A stretch of DNA of 64,000 nt, taken from Monoplex corrugatus (Eukaryota; Mollusca; Gastropoda; Littorinimorpha; Ranellidae). Each line of letters starts with the position of its first letter. Position 1 is the stretch's first letter. The stretch is taken from positions 22,878,361 to 22,942,360 of the forward strand of contig JAPXFY010000023.1 of assembly GCA_030674185.1 (NCBI GenBank), in the 5' to 3' direction. This document shows, piece after piece, positions 11,546-23,520 of this stretch. The notes below the pieces were generated by a model that saw only the letters and a program-made list of their open reading frames with translations, was not told where the DNA came from and ran no database searches. Both the position numbers and the translations under genes were made by a program.

Positions 11546-12734
11546 AACACAAAAGGTCTGGACATAAACACTATGCTGCTGTATGTGCTCTATGTGGACA
11601 TTTTTGTCAAAAAGTGAACAGAAGCACTGACATTTTGGATGTTCATGAACAATTCAAATAAAATTTGAGTCATGTTATTTCTGGAAATGTATAGGACTGC
11701 ATTTGGCTTGTATGATGCAAGCAGAAAAGTGACATTAATAAATACCATAAACATTATTTTTGTTTAGTTAACAGATGACCTAAGTAAGCGTTTCTCTCAT
11801 TTGTTTTTATTTTGAACCGTATGATTAATCGTATTGTGATATCATGAATCATGTATAGTTTTAGTAAATATTACTAGGAAGATCATGGCTAAATTGTTAT
11901 TGTGATCTTTGATGTTGTTCAATCGTATTGAAAAAGTTATCACCAGAAAGTTATCATTGTTGTTGATTGGTTTTAAAGATAACACTGAACTCATTTTATA
12001 GATGTGCCGTCATATGATACAATTTGGGGAAAATTTTGATAAACAATATATTGAACGAAAGGTGTCCCAGTCGTTTGACATGAAACTCAAAATAGAAAAT
12101 ACGCTTTTACATAAAACAGAATTTATAACTGCATGGCATTGCGGTGTCTGGTATCGATACGTACACACCCATGCTCCAGAGGCCCATGACCAAGACAAAT
12201 AACCATGTGCACTGTCCATACTTTGAGGACCTGTGTTCCAAACTGACAGTGCATTCCAACGACGCTTAATATGTGTACACACAGGGCTCTAACAGCTCTG
12301 TATGTCTAGCTCTCACATATCGGAGGTCTATTTCCTTCTGTTGACTGTCGGTGTTTGAAGGGACATTGCCACTGTGGGTTCACCTAGTGGGCACATTTGC
12401 ATGTCATTTGCATGTCTATACAAGCGTGTTGCAATGGAGGTACCAGGACCCAACATCCTGTCTAGGTTTAGTTTGATATCATTGATCATATCGCACTTGA
12501 TGTAGGTGGGCGTTTTGGGAGAGGACATGTCTGAACATCCACCTTGAAGAGTAGGACACGGACTACGCTCAAACCAAACGAGGAACAACCTCAAAGGCGA
12601 CTTTGCACAACGCCAGTCTTTGTTAATCAAGCAAGGAGACAGGACTCAGGAGTTTGTTCAGGAGTGATTCATCACATGCAGATAATTCCGCACGCGTTCC
12701 ACTCAAATCTGCCAGCAATTATCTGGCAGACTCC
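11546..12734. other. Unannotated AT-rich to mixed sequence
   Basis: No domain-bearing frame, RNA or clear repeat was found. Short open frames (for example 12002-12202) have no recognisable features. Confidence 0.5.
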
Positions 12735-12924
12735 CAGTGCCTGCCCAGATCCCTATACGTTAGCAAGGTCTTGAAACTGGAAAGGAAAGGGTGAGGAGTG
12801 GGGGTGGGGATGGGGACGTGACTTATGAAGCACAAATGTGACACCACCACAATGACAGAGCATGCAGATAGGCACAGAAAACAGGCCAGTATATAAGTCA
12901 CAAGCAGGTACTGACCTCGAGAGA

Positions 12925-13185
12925 GGGCCCCAGTAGCTTAGTTGGTTTGAGCATCGGATTCACATGCTAATGGTTGTGGGTTCAAATCCCGGGATGCACT
13001 ACATTAAAATTGGCCTTCTCACTGTCCTATCTTAACATCATTGTTGTTCTGGTGGAGTCAGTTATAGGATTAGATAAGTCCCCCTTACCCCACTTATCTG
13101 AGACGGTTATCCCCATTTGCCATATCACCTGAGGTAGGTGCCGACGTAAGAACTGAACCAAACCAACCAACCATCCAACTGACCT
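12925..13185 (+). mobile_element. tRNA-derived SINE (copy 1 of type 1)
   Basis: A pol III-like promoter is visible: box A tagcttagttggtttgagc and, about 35 bp on, box B ggttcaaatcc. The D-arm pairs (GCTT/GAGC), but the acceptor and T stems pair poorly, so it is tRNA-like rather than a functional tRNA. The unrelated body continues to ccaaccaaccatcc. A second copy lies at 55467-55725. Confidence 0.75.
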
Positions 13186-13477
13186 CGAGATATAAAGATT
13201 TTGAGTCCATTGCTCCACCAACAAGGCCATCCAGCCACACCAACAATTCGATCATCCAAAGATGACACTGAACAATAATAATGACATGCATAAGGTTCCA
13301 AGTCTTGCTTCAAGAATCAAACCAAGGCTCGCACTCTCATCAGTCACCAAAGCAATTACCCAACTACGAACAAAACTGGGGCACAAAGCACACTCAAAAT
13401 GAGAGGGAGAAAGCAGGAGGGTAGTGGGGCATGTAACCCCTGCCCCAAGCCGTCATCCACCCTCTGTCTGTCACATA

Positions 13478-13479
<2 letters not shown>

Positions 13480-13524
<45 letters not shown>

Positions 13525-13525
13525 A

Positions 13526-13562
<37 letters not shown>

Positions 13563-13575
13563 GCACGCACACACA
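13480..13575. repeat. (CA)n-(TA)n microsatellite
   Basis: A pure (CA)n run is followed by a (TA)n run and a few more CA units. Confidence 0.95.
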
Positions 13576-13649
13576 TACAAACACGATACTGAGCTAGAGT
13601 ACGCTCAATCGTTTTTAATGAGTGACCCTTGACCCAAGTTGTCATCCAC

Positions 13650-13657
13650 ACACACCA

Positions 13658-13733
<76 letters not shown>

Positions 13734-13971
13734 ACACACAGAGACACACACACACACACACATAGACAGAGAGGGCACACACACACACACTCACACATAG
13801 AGAGGGCACACACACACATACATACACACACTCGATCCCCCCCACACACACATACATACACACAGAATACACACACATACATACACACACAGGATACACA
13901 CACACATAGACACACACACACAACACATAGGTTACACATACACACACAGGTTACACACACACACACACAGG

Positions 13972-14059
<88 letters not shown>

Positions 14060-14135
14060 ACACACACACACAGGGGGCACAGACAGATACACACACACGC
14101 ACACACTCACACACACAGAGGGCACAGACAGACAG

Positions 14136-14205
<70 letters not shown>

Positions 14206-14350
14206 CATACACATACATACACATACACTCACTTATACACACGGAGGACACAGACAGACAGACAGACCAGACAAACAGACAGACTCACACACACACACAC
14301 CACCACCACCACCCCCACAACCACCACCACCACCACCACCACCACCAACA
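13650..14350. repeat. Long compound (CA)n microsatellite ending in (CAC)n
   Basis: About 700 bp of CA repeats interrupted by gaga, gata and gggcac variants, ending in caccaccacc units. The open frames across it encode only His-Thr or Cys-Val repeats. Confidence 0.95.
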
Positions 14351-14388
14351 CAGACCATTATCAGTCAAACAAATAACAGTCTCAAAAA

Positions 14389-15110
14389 TTGACTGGGAAG
14401 TCATGCATTCAAATCCCCAGCAGTCCAAGAATTCGTTGTGTTATTGTTTGGGCCCCAACCAGCTTCTGTCCACAGTTAATCGTGATATGTGCTCACTGGG
14501 AAGAAAGGAACCATATTGTTGAGTCTCATCCACTTGGTGAATACGTACTTGAGACCGTTGCTCAAATTTCCTAATCTACACCGTCATCATCATCACCAAG
14601 TGCCTTGCCACATGGCGTTGACGATCATGGCCCTCCATATGTTTCTATCCCTTGTTGCGACGACCACATCTTCCACCCTCTCTGTCCTCAGCCACTCTGC
14701 AAGTCAGTCCAATATTTTTTCCCTGGGTCTACCTGTTGCTCTCTTTCCCTCCAGCTTTCCTGTTACGACAAGGTGCTCCAATTCCCCTTTCCTTATGAAA
14801 TTCCTATAAATGTTGCTTGTCTTTTCCTAATCTTCCTTACGAATGATCTTCTTGAGTCTGCCTCCATCAAGACTGTCTTGTTTGTTTTTGTTGCTGTCCA
14901 CGGGACTCTCAACATTCTTCTTAGAAACCACTTCTCGGCTGCCTCAATCTTGTTCTGGCTTTGCTTGTTGACTGTCTACGCTTCACAACCATATAACATG
15001 ATCGGTTCTATGTAACATTCAAGAACTCTCTTCCTCATGTTAATTGATAGGCATTTGTGGGTATCTGAATCTCTCAGGGCTGGTTGATGCTAGGATTTAC
15101 GATAAAATTA
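14389..15110 (+). mobile_element. SINE of type 2, 5'-truncated, split by an RTE insertion
   Basis: The left part (14389-14582) matches the reverse of 15500-15760 (ttcaaatccccagcagtcc; gtctcatccacttggtga). The right part (15057-15110, ctgaatctctcagg...tggttgatgctagg) continues the same consensus. The 475 bp between them is an RTE 3' fragment on the opposite strand. So an RTE jumped into an existing SINE. Confidence 0.75.
14582..15057 (-). mobile_element. RTE 3' fragment inserted in a SINE
   Basis: The reverse complement matches the C-terminal RT region of the 1591-4975 RTE, from caaatgcctatcaattaac to the (GAT)n tail (catcatcatc at 14582). Its translation shows the VPW.AKK and GRP blocks with frame breaks. 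It is a 5'-truncated dead copy. Confidence 0.88.
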
Positions 15111-15479
15111 TCCATAGAATGAATAAGGAAACAGGCATAAACAGGCACTGAGAGAGAGAAGGAGTAGCATGAAAGGCTGGGAAGGCGGTAAAGAGAAACA
15201 AGACCACAAGATGGGCTAACCATTCAAATAATCTCCCCCTTTATATACAAAAAATATTACGTAGAATCCAGATTTTATACTTCTCAAAGTCACCATGACC
15301 TTGGGTGAGCATCACTGTTTCTTTCTTTTTTTGTATTTAGGATCACCAGACTGAGGGAGGTTACCTTTGTGCTCATCTTTTCTTTTCCCATCCCATTTTC
15401 TACGCCACCTTAATGGCCACAGAAGCTGGCACAGTTTTTACAATGCAATGATAGATGTCGATAAGGATGATAATCATGA
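15111..15479. other. Unannotated sequence
   Basis: No gene or repeat was recognised between the two type 2 SINE copies. Confidence 0.5.
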
Positions 15480-15825
15480 TGCTATGGAGCTCCATCTAGG
15501 ATAGAGACTTCGTGACAGGGCTGTATTCTTACTATCATAATATGTCCTGGCATCAACCAGGCCTGAGATACAGACACGTGCGGTGCTGGTAAGAAGAATT
15601 GAGCAACACCTTCAATGACGCATCCGTGAAGTGGATGAGACTCGACTGTGTGGTTCCAGTCTTCCCAATGAGCCCATAGCACGCCCAACTCTAGGTAGGA
15701 GCTGGTCAGAGCCAAAAACCCCCACAATGATATATTTTTGAATGGACTGATGGGGATTCGAACCCACAACCTTCCAATTGGCAGTCCGTTGCACTAACCA
15801 CTACACCACAGCAACTGGTAGCATC
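15480..15825 (-). mobile_element. tRNA-derived SINE of type 2, fuller copy
   Basis: On the minus strand, from about 15825 down, a tRNA-like head carries box A tggtgtagtggttagtgc and box B ggttcgaatcc. The T stem keeps only three good pairs, so it is a SINE head and not a tRNA. The body includes gagtctcatccacttcac and ctggttgatgccaggaca, shared with 14389-15110. Confidence 0.75.
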
Positions 15826-15964
15826 ACTTTTTCTGTTCACCTGTACCAGAAGCCAGCACAGTGAGATGAAACTGGCGGTAAGGAGTTAGACAGGAACCCT
15901 GGCATAGAACCATGCTGTTAATTTGGAGTGTCTCTACCACTCTCCCTGCCTGTGCTGCCGTGGT

Positions 15965-16445
15965 CTGGATTGTTATTGTTATTGTTGGTTAAAGCCCAGA
16001 CAACTACACAGAGCCATAGCAGTGCTATAGCCATCTCAAAATGTAAACCATACCTCACTGGAGGAAAAAGAACACCTGCAAAAGAACATTAAGTGCACAT
16101 ATCAATGCATTCACGCACAAAATCTAAGGCTATGCCCCTGGCGCTGACCACTCCATCCTATGTATCACACAGGGGATTTAAAAAATTACACTTAAATACG
16201 AATATAACTATAACTAAGGGCACTAAAACATATAAAAATAGACCTAAATTACCTAGCACTGCCTCAGCACATTCCATTTTCTTACAGCCAAAAATGCACT
16301 TAATATATGTACCCAATCATCAGACATAATATATTATGTAAAGCTTTATAGAACGCATACAACAAGGCAGAAAATGATTGGAAGAAATGACAGAAAGCAA
16401 AGAAACAAGGCAGAAAACAAAAAGAATGACAGGAAAGAGGAAAGA
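15965..16445. repeat. Dispersed repeat family B, copy 1
   Basis: About 480 bp aligning end to end with 45685-46165. Shared landmarks are attgttattgttat, ttaaagccca, atgcccctggcg, cacaggggatttaaaa, gccaaaaatgcacttaat and aaggcagaaaatga. Non-coding, class unknown. Confidence 0.8.
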
Positions 16446-16515
16446 GAAAGAGAGAAAGAGACAGAGAGAGAGAGACAGAGAGAGAGAGAGAGACAGAGAG
16501 AGAGAGACAGAGGCA
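16440..16515. repeat. (GA)n-rich microsatellite
   Basis: gagagaga runs interrupted by gacaga, directly after repeat B. Confidence 0.9.
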
Positions 16516-16569
16516 ATATTCACCAGACTAAAGACACACACATGAAGCCAGAACAAAATAGAGACACCT

Positions 16570-16918
16570 GAAATGTGGTTTCTAACAAGAATGTGAGAGT
16601 TCCATGGACAGCAAAGAAAACAAACGAGAAAGTCTTGAAGGAGATAGACACAAAAGATCATTAATAAAGAAGATTAGAAAAAGACAATTGTACAATCAAC
16701 ACAAGCAACACGTATACAACATTTTATGAGGAAAGAGAAATTGGAGTACCTGGTCACAACAGGAAAGCTGGAGGGAAAGAGAACACCAGGTAAACCCAAG
16801 GCTTGCAGGGTGGCTGAGGATGGGGAGGGTGGGAGATGTACTTGCAGCAACAAGGGATAGATTCCTATGGAGGGCCATGATCGCTAATGCCATGTGGCAG
16901 GGCACATCATGATTATGA
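16570..16918 (+). mobile_element. RTE 3' fragment
   Basis: Starts within the RTE C-terminal region (aaatgtggtttctaa; tccatggacagcaaagaaa) and runs to gccatgtggcagggcac and a short tail. It contains internal deletions (about 35 bp around the GRP block) and an insertion near 16690. Confidence 0.88.
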
Positions 16919-17300
16919 AAGCTATTACAATGTCTTAGGATCTAGGACTTTATCAAAAGAGACAATAGCTTGCTGAATAAAAAACAAATGCAAATAAAAA
17001 TGAACTGCGAGAAGAGAAAAGCGTCATACTGACTGTAATTGAAGTGAGTCTAATCATCCAGACCACCATCATACCCCCATCCTTTCTGTTGGCATCACCG
17101 CCGCCACTCCTCGTGTCGCAGACACGCTCACGCCAACATCCTGTGTCACGTGACCAGCACGTGTAAATGACCACATCTTCCTTTGTCACTGCTCAATGGA
17201 CTGACTGAAAGCGAGGCTGAACCGGCTTTGAACTCATGCTCTGACTAATGTCGTCTGTGTGAAAGGCCAGTCAAGCCTGACACTCTGGATTCTTTGAAGT
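16919..17300. other. Unannotated sequence
   Basis: No recognisable gene, RNA or repeat. Confidence 0.5.
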
Positions 17301-17304
17301 TGTG

Positions 17305-17600
17305 GACACACAAACACACACACACACAAAGCAAACATGCAAACATACATACACACACGTGCACACACACAAAGCAAACACACACACACATGCACACACA
17401 CACAAAGCAAACACACACAAAGCAAACACACACACACACACACACGCATTCATTCATTTACTTACACACACATACATACGCACACACACACACTCACTCA
17501 CACACACACACGCGAGCACACCCCCCCCAACATACTCACATACACACGCACACGCACGCACGCACACACACATGCACACACACACACACACACACACTAT
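17305..17600. repeat. Compound (CA)n microsatellite
   Basis: CA repeats with caaagcaaa and cgca interruptions. A short C tract lies near 17521. Confidence 0.95.
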
Positions 17601-17972
17601 CCCCCGCCCCATTGTTCCCTCTTCTGAGCAACCACACCTTCATGTTTGTTGACTTTTAACATTTTATGTTAGACAGAAGCAAAACAGGTAGAGATACCAG
17701 CCAACATTTTTTTCGTGGGATGGGGTTGGATATTTGTCTTGCTGCTTAGTTTGTTTGTTTGGTTTTGTTGTTGTTGTTTCTCTTTTGTGTGTTTCTGTTT
17801 TTTGTTTTTGTTTTTGTGTTGAATCTATTTATGTTGATGGGTGGTTAATTGTTGGGTTTGGTGTTTGTTTACATTCGAATTTTGTATATTTTAGTTTTTT
17901 CTTTTGTGGGCTGGCTGGTTCTGGTGATAGAGACTCAGTCTTAAGATTGGATGACTTCAGGCAATCTCAGCT
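17601..17972. other. T/G-rich unannotated sequence
   Basis: Low-complexity ttgtttgttt stretches, no gene recognised. Confidence 0.5.
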
Positions 17973-18028
17973 TCATCATCATCATGTGCACTGCCACTTG
18001 GCATTGGAGTTTATTGCCCTCCATACAA
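17973..18028 (-). mobile_element. RTE 3'-terminal scrap
   Basis: catcatcatc followed by ccacttggcattgg and gccctccatac is the reverse of the last 55 bp of the RTE family. Confidence 0.7.
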
Positions 18029-18064
18029 ACTATTGCAAACTATTGCAAAAGCAGTTAGTGACTT

Positions 18065-18300
18065 GAATCTTAACTGTTCTTAACTCAACTCAATTCAACT
18101 CAACTCAATTCAACTCAACTCAACTCAACTAACAAACAAAGAAACAAAGACAAGAAAAACAATAGCAACAACAACAAAACCCAAAACTAAAAACAAACCA
18201 CCACCACCAACAAAAACCATGCAATCAATCAATCAATCAAACAATCAATCAATCAATCACCCAACAAACCAACCAACCAACCAACCAACCAACCAACCAA
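18065..18300. repeat. (CAACT)n, (AACA)n, (CAAT)n and (CAAC)n simple repeats
   Basis: Successive short arrays: caactcaactcaa, then aacaacaac-like sequence, caatcaatcaatcaa and ccaaccaaccaacc. Confidence 0.9.
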
Positions 18301-18421
18301 ATAAACGACTACAAAAACAAATTGAGACATTCTCACAAACACTCAACACACAGACGGAGAATGCAGTGAAATGGAAACTATACGATATTACAAGACAGTC
18401 ACAAAACACAGAGAAGTAAAT

Positions 18422-18424
<3 letters not shown>

Positions 18425-18491
<67 letters not shown>
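18425..18491. repeat. (GA)n microsatellite
   Basis: Nearly pure GA dinucleotides for about 65 bp. Confidence 0.97.
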
Positions 18492-18494
<3 letters not shown>

Positions 18495-18560
18495 TCAGAA
18501 CTCAGAAAATGTTTATTGTACATCGGCCTTAGGCCACAATACATGCATGGGAAAGGGGAG
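18492..18560 (-). mobile_element. Probable retroelement 3' tail
   Basis: On the minus strand the sequence reads tgtacaataaacattttctg, then gagttctgagttc next to the GA tract. It carries an AATAAA signal and a short tandem ending, as in LINE/SINE 3' ends. Only the tail is evident, and no ORF is attached. Confidence 0.35.
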
Positions 18561-18899
18561 GGGAGGAGATAAGGTTTTCTTATACATTCATACAAGTTAT
18601 ACTATCAAACTGCAGTGAACTCTGTCACATTGTCCCCTTCTATCGTTTACCGTCACATAAACTGGGATACATTCATCTTTGCATTTACAGTGGTCCTTTC
18701 ATTTGTATTCTAGTCCATATTCCTTAACTGGCCAGCTAAGAATATTTGTCATTAACCGCATCTATATCATTCATCCAACTGTCAATTTTACAATAACTGG
18801 CTATCCGACAAACAAACCATTCAATTAGTGCACAGATCTGACGTTTCTTGTACCCTTCAGTGATCATACAGTTGATCAATATATTCAACCACAGCTACT
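18561..18899. other. Unannotated sequence
   Basis: AT-rich, no gene, RNA or clear repeat recognised. Confidence 0.45.
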
Positions 18900-19600
18900 T
18901 GACATAAACAATCAATCCATCAATCGATCAACCAACCAACCAATCAATCAATCAGTCAACCAATTAATTGACCAATCAATCAACTGATTGACCAGTTGAT
19001 CAATCATATAATCCGCCATTCAGCCCGTGAATCAACTGACAAATCAGCCTTCAATTGACTGGGTCAGATGCATCATCCAACTGTACAATCGATATCACTT
19101 CAGTAACAATCACTTCACGTAATCACTCCCTCACTCAATCAATCAATCGATCAATCATTTAACCAGTTAATCAGTCATCCAGTGACTTAATCGACCAGAT
19201 AACCTAGAATTTAACTGAATTCAATATATCAATTTGCAATCGTTACTTCAAATAACGCGAATCAATCATCCATACATTCCATACTTCAATCACTGATCGC
19301 TCAATAGCTAAAACCATCAATCTATAAATCGATCAGTCGGTGAGCCACCCATCGCCATCAATTAACAAATTATATAATCATTCCGTTGTCAGCTAATCAT
19401 GCGTTCAGTTTATCAATTTATTCATCAGTGAATCTAAACCAATCAATGGAATTAATGTACAATGAAGTGAACCAAGAAATATATGACATAAGAGCAATTC
19501 GACCCCAAAACAGTCGGTTAATTGGCAAAAACAGACATTCATAATGCCAATCAATTAATCAGACTAATCGCAGATCAGTCACTCATTTACCAAAACAATT
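18900..19600. repeat. Degenerate (ATCA)n-type low-complexity region
   Basis: Dense atcaatcaatc, ccaaccaacc and gatcaatc motifs, heavily mutated. It looks like an old tetranucleotide array. Confidence 0.6.
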
Positions 19601-19734
19601 GACATTGAGACAATACCAAATGATCATTCAACGCATATTTAGCACTTCGTGCATCTTTTAGTTCAGAGATAACTCAATCTTCGGCGGTCAGCAATGGTTC
19701 AGGCCATAGACTGAATTGAAGGTTATGTATAAAC

Positions 19735-19925
19735 GCACATACACACATACAAATCTATATACACGCACACATACATAATCACTCATACATATATACACAC
19801 ATAGATATATACATATGTATCCACACATATACATAATGTAGATACTATCACCTATATATGCACATAAGTACACCAACGTCAATGTGAATACACAGGCACA
19901 TATGCACATGTGTCTCTATATGAGC
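19735..19925. repeat. CA/TA-rich microsatellite
   Basis: Alternating acacacatac and atatatac runs. This array lies just beyond the 3' side of the minus-strand LINE. Confidence 0.8.
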
Positions 19926-20015
19926 ACCCCTTTCATATTCAAATAAACTTTTTTTTTCTCTACAATTAAAATTAAGTATTGTCTGAAATTCTAGTGCTAG
20001 TATCTACATAACTAT

Positions 20016-21876
20016 TTACTTTTCTTCTCCTTTTAACAATTTTTTTCTCCTATTCATGGCGTGGAAAACGTATCTGGATACGCTGTGACTTCGGTGGCTA
20101 TTTGTTGATTGGAGCAGTATGCACATAGGCATGCTGACTAAATCCTTTAAAAATTTCGCCCTGAGATCAGCGTAAGTGGAACATCTAAATAATAAGTGTT
20201 CTTCGTTTTCAGATTCTGTCCTGCAAAATGGACACACCTTTTCTTGATCAGATTCACTGTATCTATTTATATTATTGTTTAGTGGTAAAACGTTCAACCT
20301 TATTTGTGAAAGGGCAACTCTGAAACAGTATATATCAATAGAGTCAATGTACTTCTCTTTTTCAAAGATAGTCTTAAATGATCTGTAGCTTTCATACCTA
20401 TCTCTGTCTCTGAGTGACCCAGACCATTCTTGAATATATAAGTCTACAAGTCTCTGTTTAAATACACGCAAAAAGGCTTTTACATCACCAACACCTTGTT
20501 GCAGCCACACGATATTAAATCCCGTTTCACACAAAATTTCCCTTATTTTTGAAGCCCAGCATTCTTTCCCAGCCCTGTCAAGTTCCACTAACATTTGGTA
20601 AGCCTTATAAGGTAACCTATTTGGATTCATTTCCAGTAATTTAAACCAATATCTAAGACAGGTAGTTGAGGAGTTGACATAAAGAGGATATCTTCCCAAA
20701 TCCCCATATACCATCTTGTTAGGTGTCCTGACTGGAACACCCAACAGTCTTTTGCACGATACCAAATGTACTTTCTCTATATGCTCGAATACAACAAAAT
20801 AGGTTGAATTTTTGCATCAAACAACTTGAAGAAAGTTTCTATAGTCATGTCTTTATATTTTTGAAAAGTCTTGTTTAATAGCAAAGTTGCTTTTTTACCT
20901 TTTGTCACCAAATGTTCTGTGCCGGCCTTGGTGCTAATCATTGTCGTGAAACTGAACACCAGATAACAATATTTACTAACTACTTCCAATTTTGTCCCTT
21001 TGTAAAACCATTGTTCATGTCGTCCTAAGAAGCCCCCTCTTCTGAAAACCATAACCTTAGTTTTTTCAAGATTAACTTCCAGTTTCGTGCTGGCACAGTA
21101 TGTCTGCAAGACTCTTAATTGGTTTTGCAAACCATTTGGTGTTGTTGACAGAAGGGCTACATCATCTGCAAAAAGAAGAATGAATATTTTCATTAAACCT
21201 AGCATCAACTGGATGCCATGTCGCCCCTTTTCATCCATACAATTGGCTAATTGATTTATTAAAATAAAGTAGGGCTTAAGATACATCCTTGTCTCACGCC
21301 TATGGGGTTATCGAATATTTCAGATAATTCCCGGTTTGCCCGAATACATGAGCATAATGATTCATACATTGCTTTTAGCGAAACCAAAAACTTCCCTTTT
21401 ACTCCTTGATTTTGAATACACTTTAAGAGTTTGTCATGCTGAACCGAATCAAAGGCTTTCTTAAAGTCTACAAAAGCAACATATAGTTTTCTACCTTTCT
21501 TGCACATAGTTTTCTGAACCATAGCGTACAGACTGAAAATTTGATCCACTGTAGAATATTTTTTCCTAAAACCTGCCTGACTTTCTGATATTAAATTATT
21601 GTTTTCTAACCAAGCATACAATCTAGTATTCAGTATTGATGTGTAACATTTTGAAACAATGCTTAATAACGACACACCCCTGTAATTGTCCACTTTATCA
21701 GGATCTCCTTTCTTAAATATTGGTATGATAATAGCTTTTGACCAATCTTGAGGATAAATTCCTCGGTCGAATAAAGTGTTAAACAGCTTCAAAAGAAAAT
21801 TATGGATATTTGTGTTACCATTTTTTAACATCTCGGCTGTAACACCGTCTATTCCACTGGCTTTACCTATCCTCAA
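20016..21876 (-). pseudogene. LINE ORF2 reverse transcriptase and zinc-finger end, frameshifted
   Basis: Three overlapping frames (21259-21876, 20777-21286 and 20016-20765) carry one RT. Landmarks are GKASGIDGVTAEML, NYRGVSLLSIVSK, AFVDFKKAFDSV, VRQGCILSPTLF, the catalytic FADDVALLS near 21160, then the C-terminal CPFCRTESENEEHLLFRC (about 20185-20240), a CCHC zinc-binding motif found in some LINE RTs. There is a frame change near 21270 and a small deletion near 20770, where the YSSE-W-L region is shortened. Catalytic aspartates remain, but this copy could not make one full polypeptide as assembled. Confidence 0.85.
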
Positions 21877-22125
21877 TTTTCTGATGGATTCTCTGACTTC
21901 TTCTATAGTTATCTTAGAATTTAATGGGTGTTCTGTTGATTCATTTAAATCTACTTCGACAATGCAGCGCTCATCATTTGTTGATCTGTTATCTTGAAAT
22001 ACGTTTTTAAAATGACTGAACCATTCATCAATACTTATATTGTTAGTAAGTTTGTTTTTGGTACCATACCCTATATTTCTTAACTCAGTCCAAAACTGCG
22101 ATGAATTTGAAATATTTCTGGCTAA

Positions 22126-23451
22126 TCATTCTGCTTTTTGTTTATTAAACTGCTGTTTTTTATTCTTTAATAATTTTTTATACTTCTTCCGTGCTTCACA
22201 ATACACAACTCTATCATCCTCATCTTTTGTTTTTCTGTAGTGTTTGAGAGTTTTTCTGCTTTCTGCTTTTGCTTTCTCACATTCACCATCAAACCAATCA
22301 GATCTTTTTCTCTTCTCTGTACATTTCTTACGGTACATACAAGCACCAGCTTCTTTGAGACATTCAACAAAAATTAATATGTTTAAAGCCTTATCTACAT
22401 TAGTGTCTAGAGTATCCGAAGCCAATGTAAGTCTTCTCTGAATGTGATTACTTTGTAATTTGTTTGTATAATCGTCTTTCTTATTTTCTTGCCATATGAA
22501 CTTTTGTGTAATGTTATTTTTTGATACTTTTCCCTCCGCTTTTATTCCTGTTTCAAGCTTTCGCTCCACTTTCATTATAACCGGTAAATGATCTGATTCT
22601 GTGAGACTGTCAACATCTAATGTAGCAATTTTAACTGATGAAAACAGATCACATGATACGATGAAATAGTCAACTACACTCGACCCTGAAACTCCAATGT
22701 ATATATAACTACCATCAAAGTCCAGTTTACACAGACCATTTAAAATGATACAGTCAAACATACTGCATAGCTCGAGCAGTTGGTTTCCAAAAACATTCGT
22801 GCGGCAATCATGAGACTGTCTCAAAAAATCACTGTATACCGAAAGATCAGTTAAAACACTGCCACTGTCATATCCAAATGAACAGTAGTTACCATCAGCT
22901 GTTCTTGCATTTAAATCACCAGTCAGCAAAACATAAAAGTCGTCGTGCGAAACTTGTAAATCTAACAAACATTGTTCCAACACTTCCATACCAAACCCAT
23001 CATGCTGATTATTCCAGTATGTGGAATCATGAGGGGGAATATATGTACATACAAACATTATAGGTTTATTTGTTGAAAACAAATCTTTGTTGATTTCAAC
23101 AATAATAGCATTTTCGTTTCCAACCTCAATTCGTTTAACAAACGATTTTAAAGTCTTTCTTACCATAACTATTATTCCACCGGAATACCTTCCTTGATGA
23201 GATAGTTTCTTTGCTTTTAGTGTAAATACAACAAACTCTTGAAACAAAGATGAATCAAAATCATTCGCTATAAAGGTCTCAGTGAGACAAATGAAATCAT
23301 GCTGCGAAATGAAATTAATGAAATCCTCATCATCCAGTTTCGGTAATAATCCATTCACATTATAAGTGAGAAATTTAATCTGTGGATTATTAACATTATG
23401 AACATGTAAATTCACCACTGATGGACACGATCTCATTTGGGATCCGTCCAC
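22126..23451 (-). CDS. LINE ORF2 N-terminal part: AP-endonuclease
   Basis: A 441-residue frame. The endonuclease core begins near residue 26 (IKFLTYNVNGLLPKL), with CLTETF carrying the catalytic Glu, TGDLNAR with Asp/Asn, and TESDHLPVI near residue 287, the SDH histidine motif. The rest is the basic linker leading to RT (KKCTEKRKRSDWFDGECEKA), typical of LINE ORF2. The domain makes the target-DNA nick that primes reverse transcription. The frame stops near 22126; RT resumes further down in another frame, so ORF2 is interrupted between 22126 and 21876. Confidence 0.85.
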   Translation of the reverse strand: MDGSQMRSCPSVVNLHVHNVNNPQIKFLTYNVNGLLPKLDDEDFINFISQHDFICLTETFIANDFDSSLFQEFVVFTLKAKKLSHQGRYSGGIIVMVRKTLKSFVKRIEVGNENAIIVEINKDLFSTNKPIMFVCTYIPPHDSTYWNNQHDGFGMEVLEQCLLDLQVSHDDFYVLLTGDLNARTADGNYCSFGYDSGSVLTDLSVYSDFLRQSHDCRTNVFGNQLLELCSMFDCIILNGLCKLDFDGSYIYIGVSGSSVVDYFIVSCDLFSSVKIATLDVDSLTESDHLPVIMKVERKLETGIKAEGKVSKNNITQKFIWQENKKDDYTNKLQSNHIQRRLTLASDTLDTNVDKALNILIFVECLKEAGACMYRKKCTEKRKRSDWFDGECEKAKAESRKTLKHYRKTKDEDDRVVYCEARKKYKKLLKNKKQQFNKQKAE

Positions 23452-23520
23452 ATTTTGGGATCCTGGTAAAGAACTTATTCTTTTGTTTTTACTACTTGCT
23501 GTAGTGACCCGGCCGATGTC

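Larger units (their letters stand above)
12735..13655 (+). repeat. Interspersed/duplicated block, copy 1 (with embedded SINE)
   Basis: The block starts at cagatccctatacgttagca and ends at acccaagttgtcatcc. It is repeated in the same orientation at 55280-56075 with only scattered mismatches. Copy 1 has about 120 bp (13326-13445) missing from copy 2; the missing piece is bordered by ccaag on both sides, which suggests a microhomology deletion in copy 2. It holds a tRNA-like SINE head (about 12925) and a CA tract. Confidence 0.85.

Noticed and set aside
9631..11661. Long open frames (up to about 330 codons) with HIYTSLHVPNLG-like repeats
   Set aside because: They follow from monomer lengths of 46 (138 per three units) and 36 bp; several frames and both strands are open, with no start context, domain or unique sequence.
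12930..13005. tRNA gene
   Set aside because: Box A and B are present, but the acceptor and T stems do not pair and a SINE body follows; the same applies to 55472-55545 and, on the minus strand, 15745-15820.
13629..14522. His/Thr-rich or Cys/Val-rich proteins over CA tracts here and at 17.3, 34.1, 56.1, 58.7, 59.5 and 62-64 kb
   Set aside because: Pure dinucleotide translation with no coding signature.
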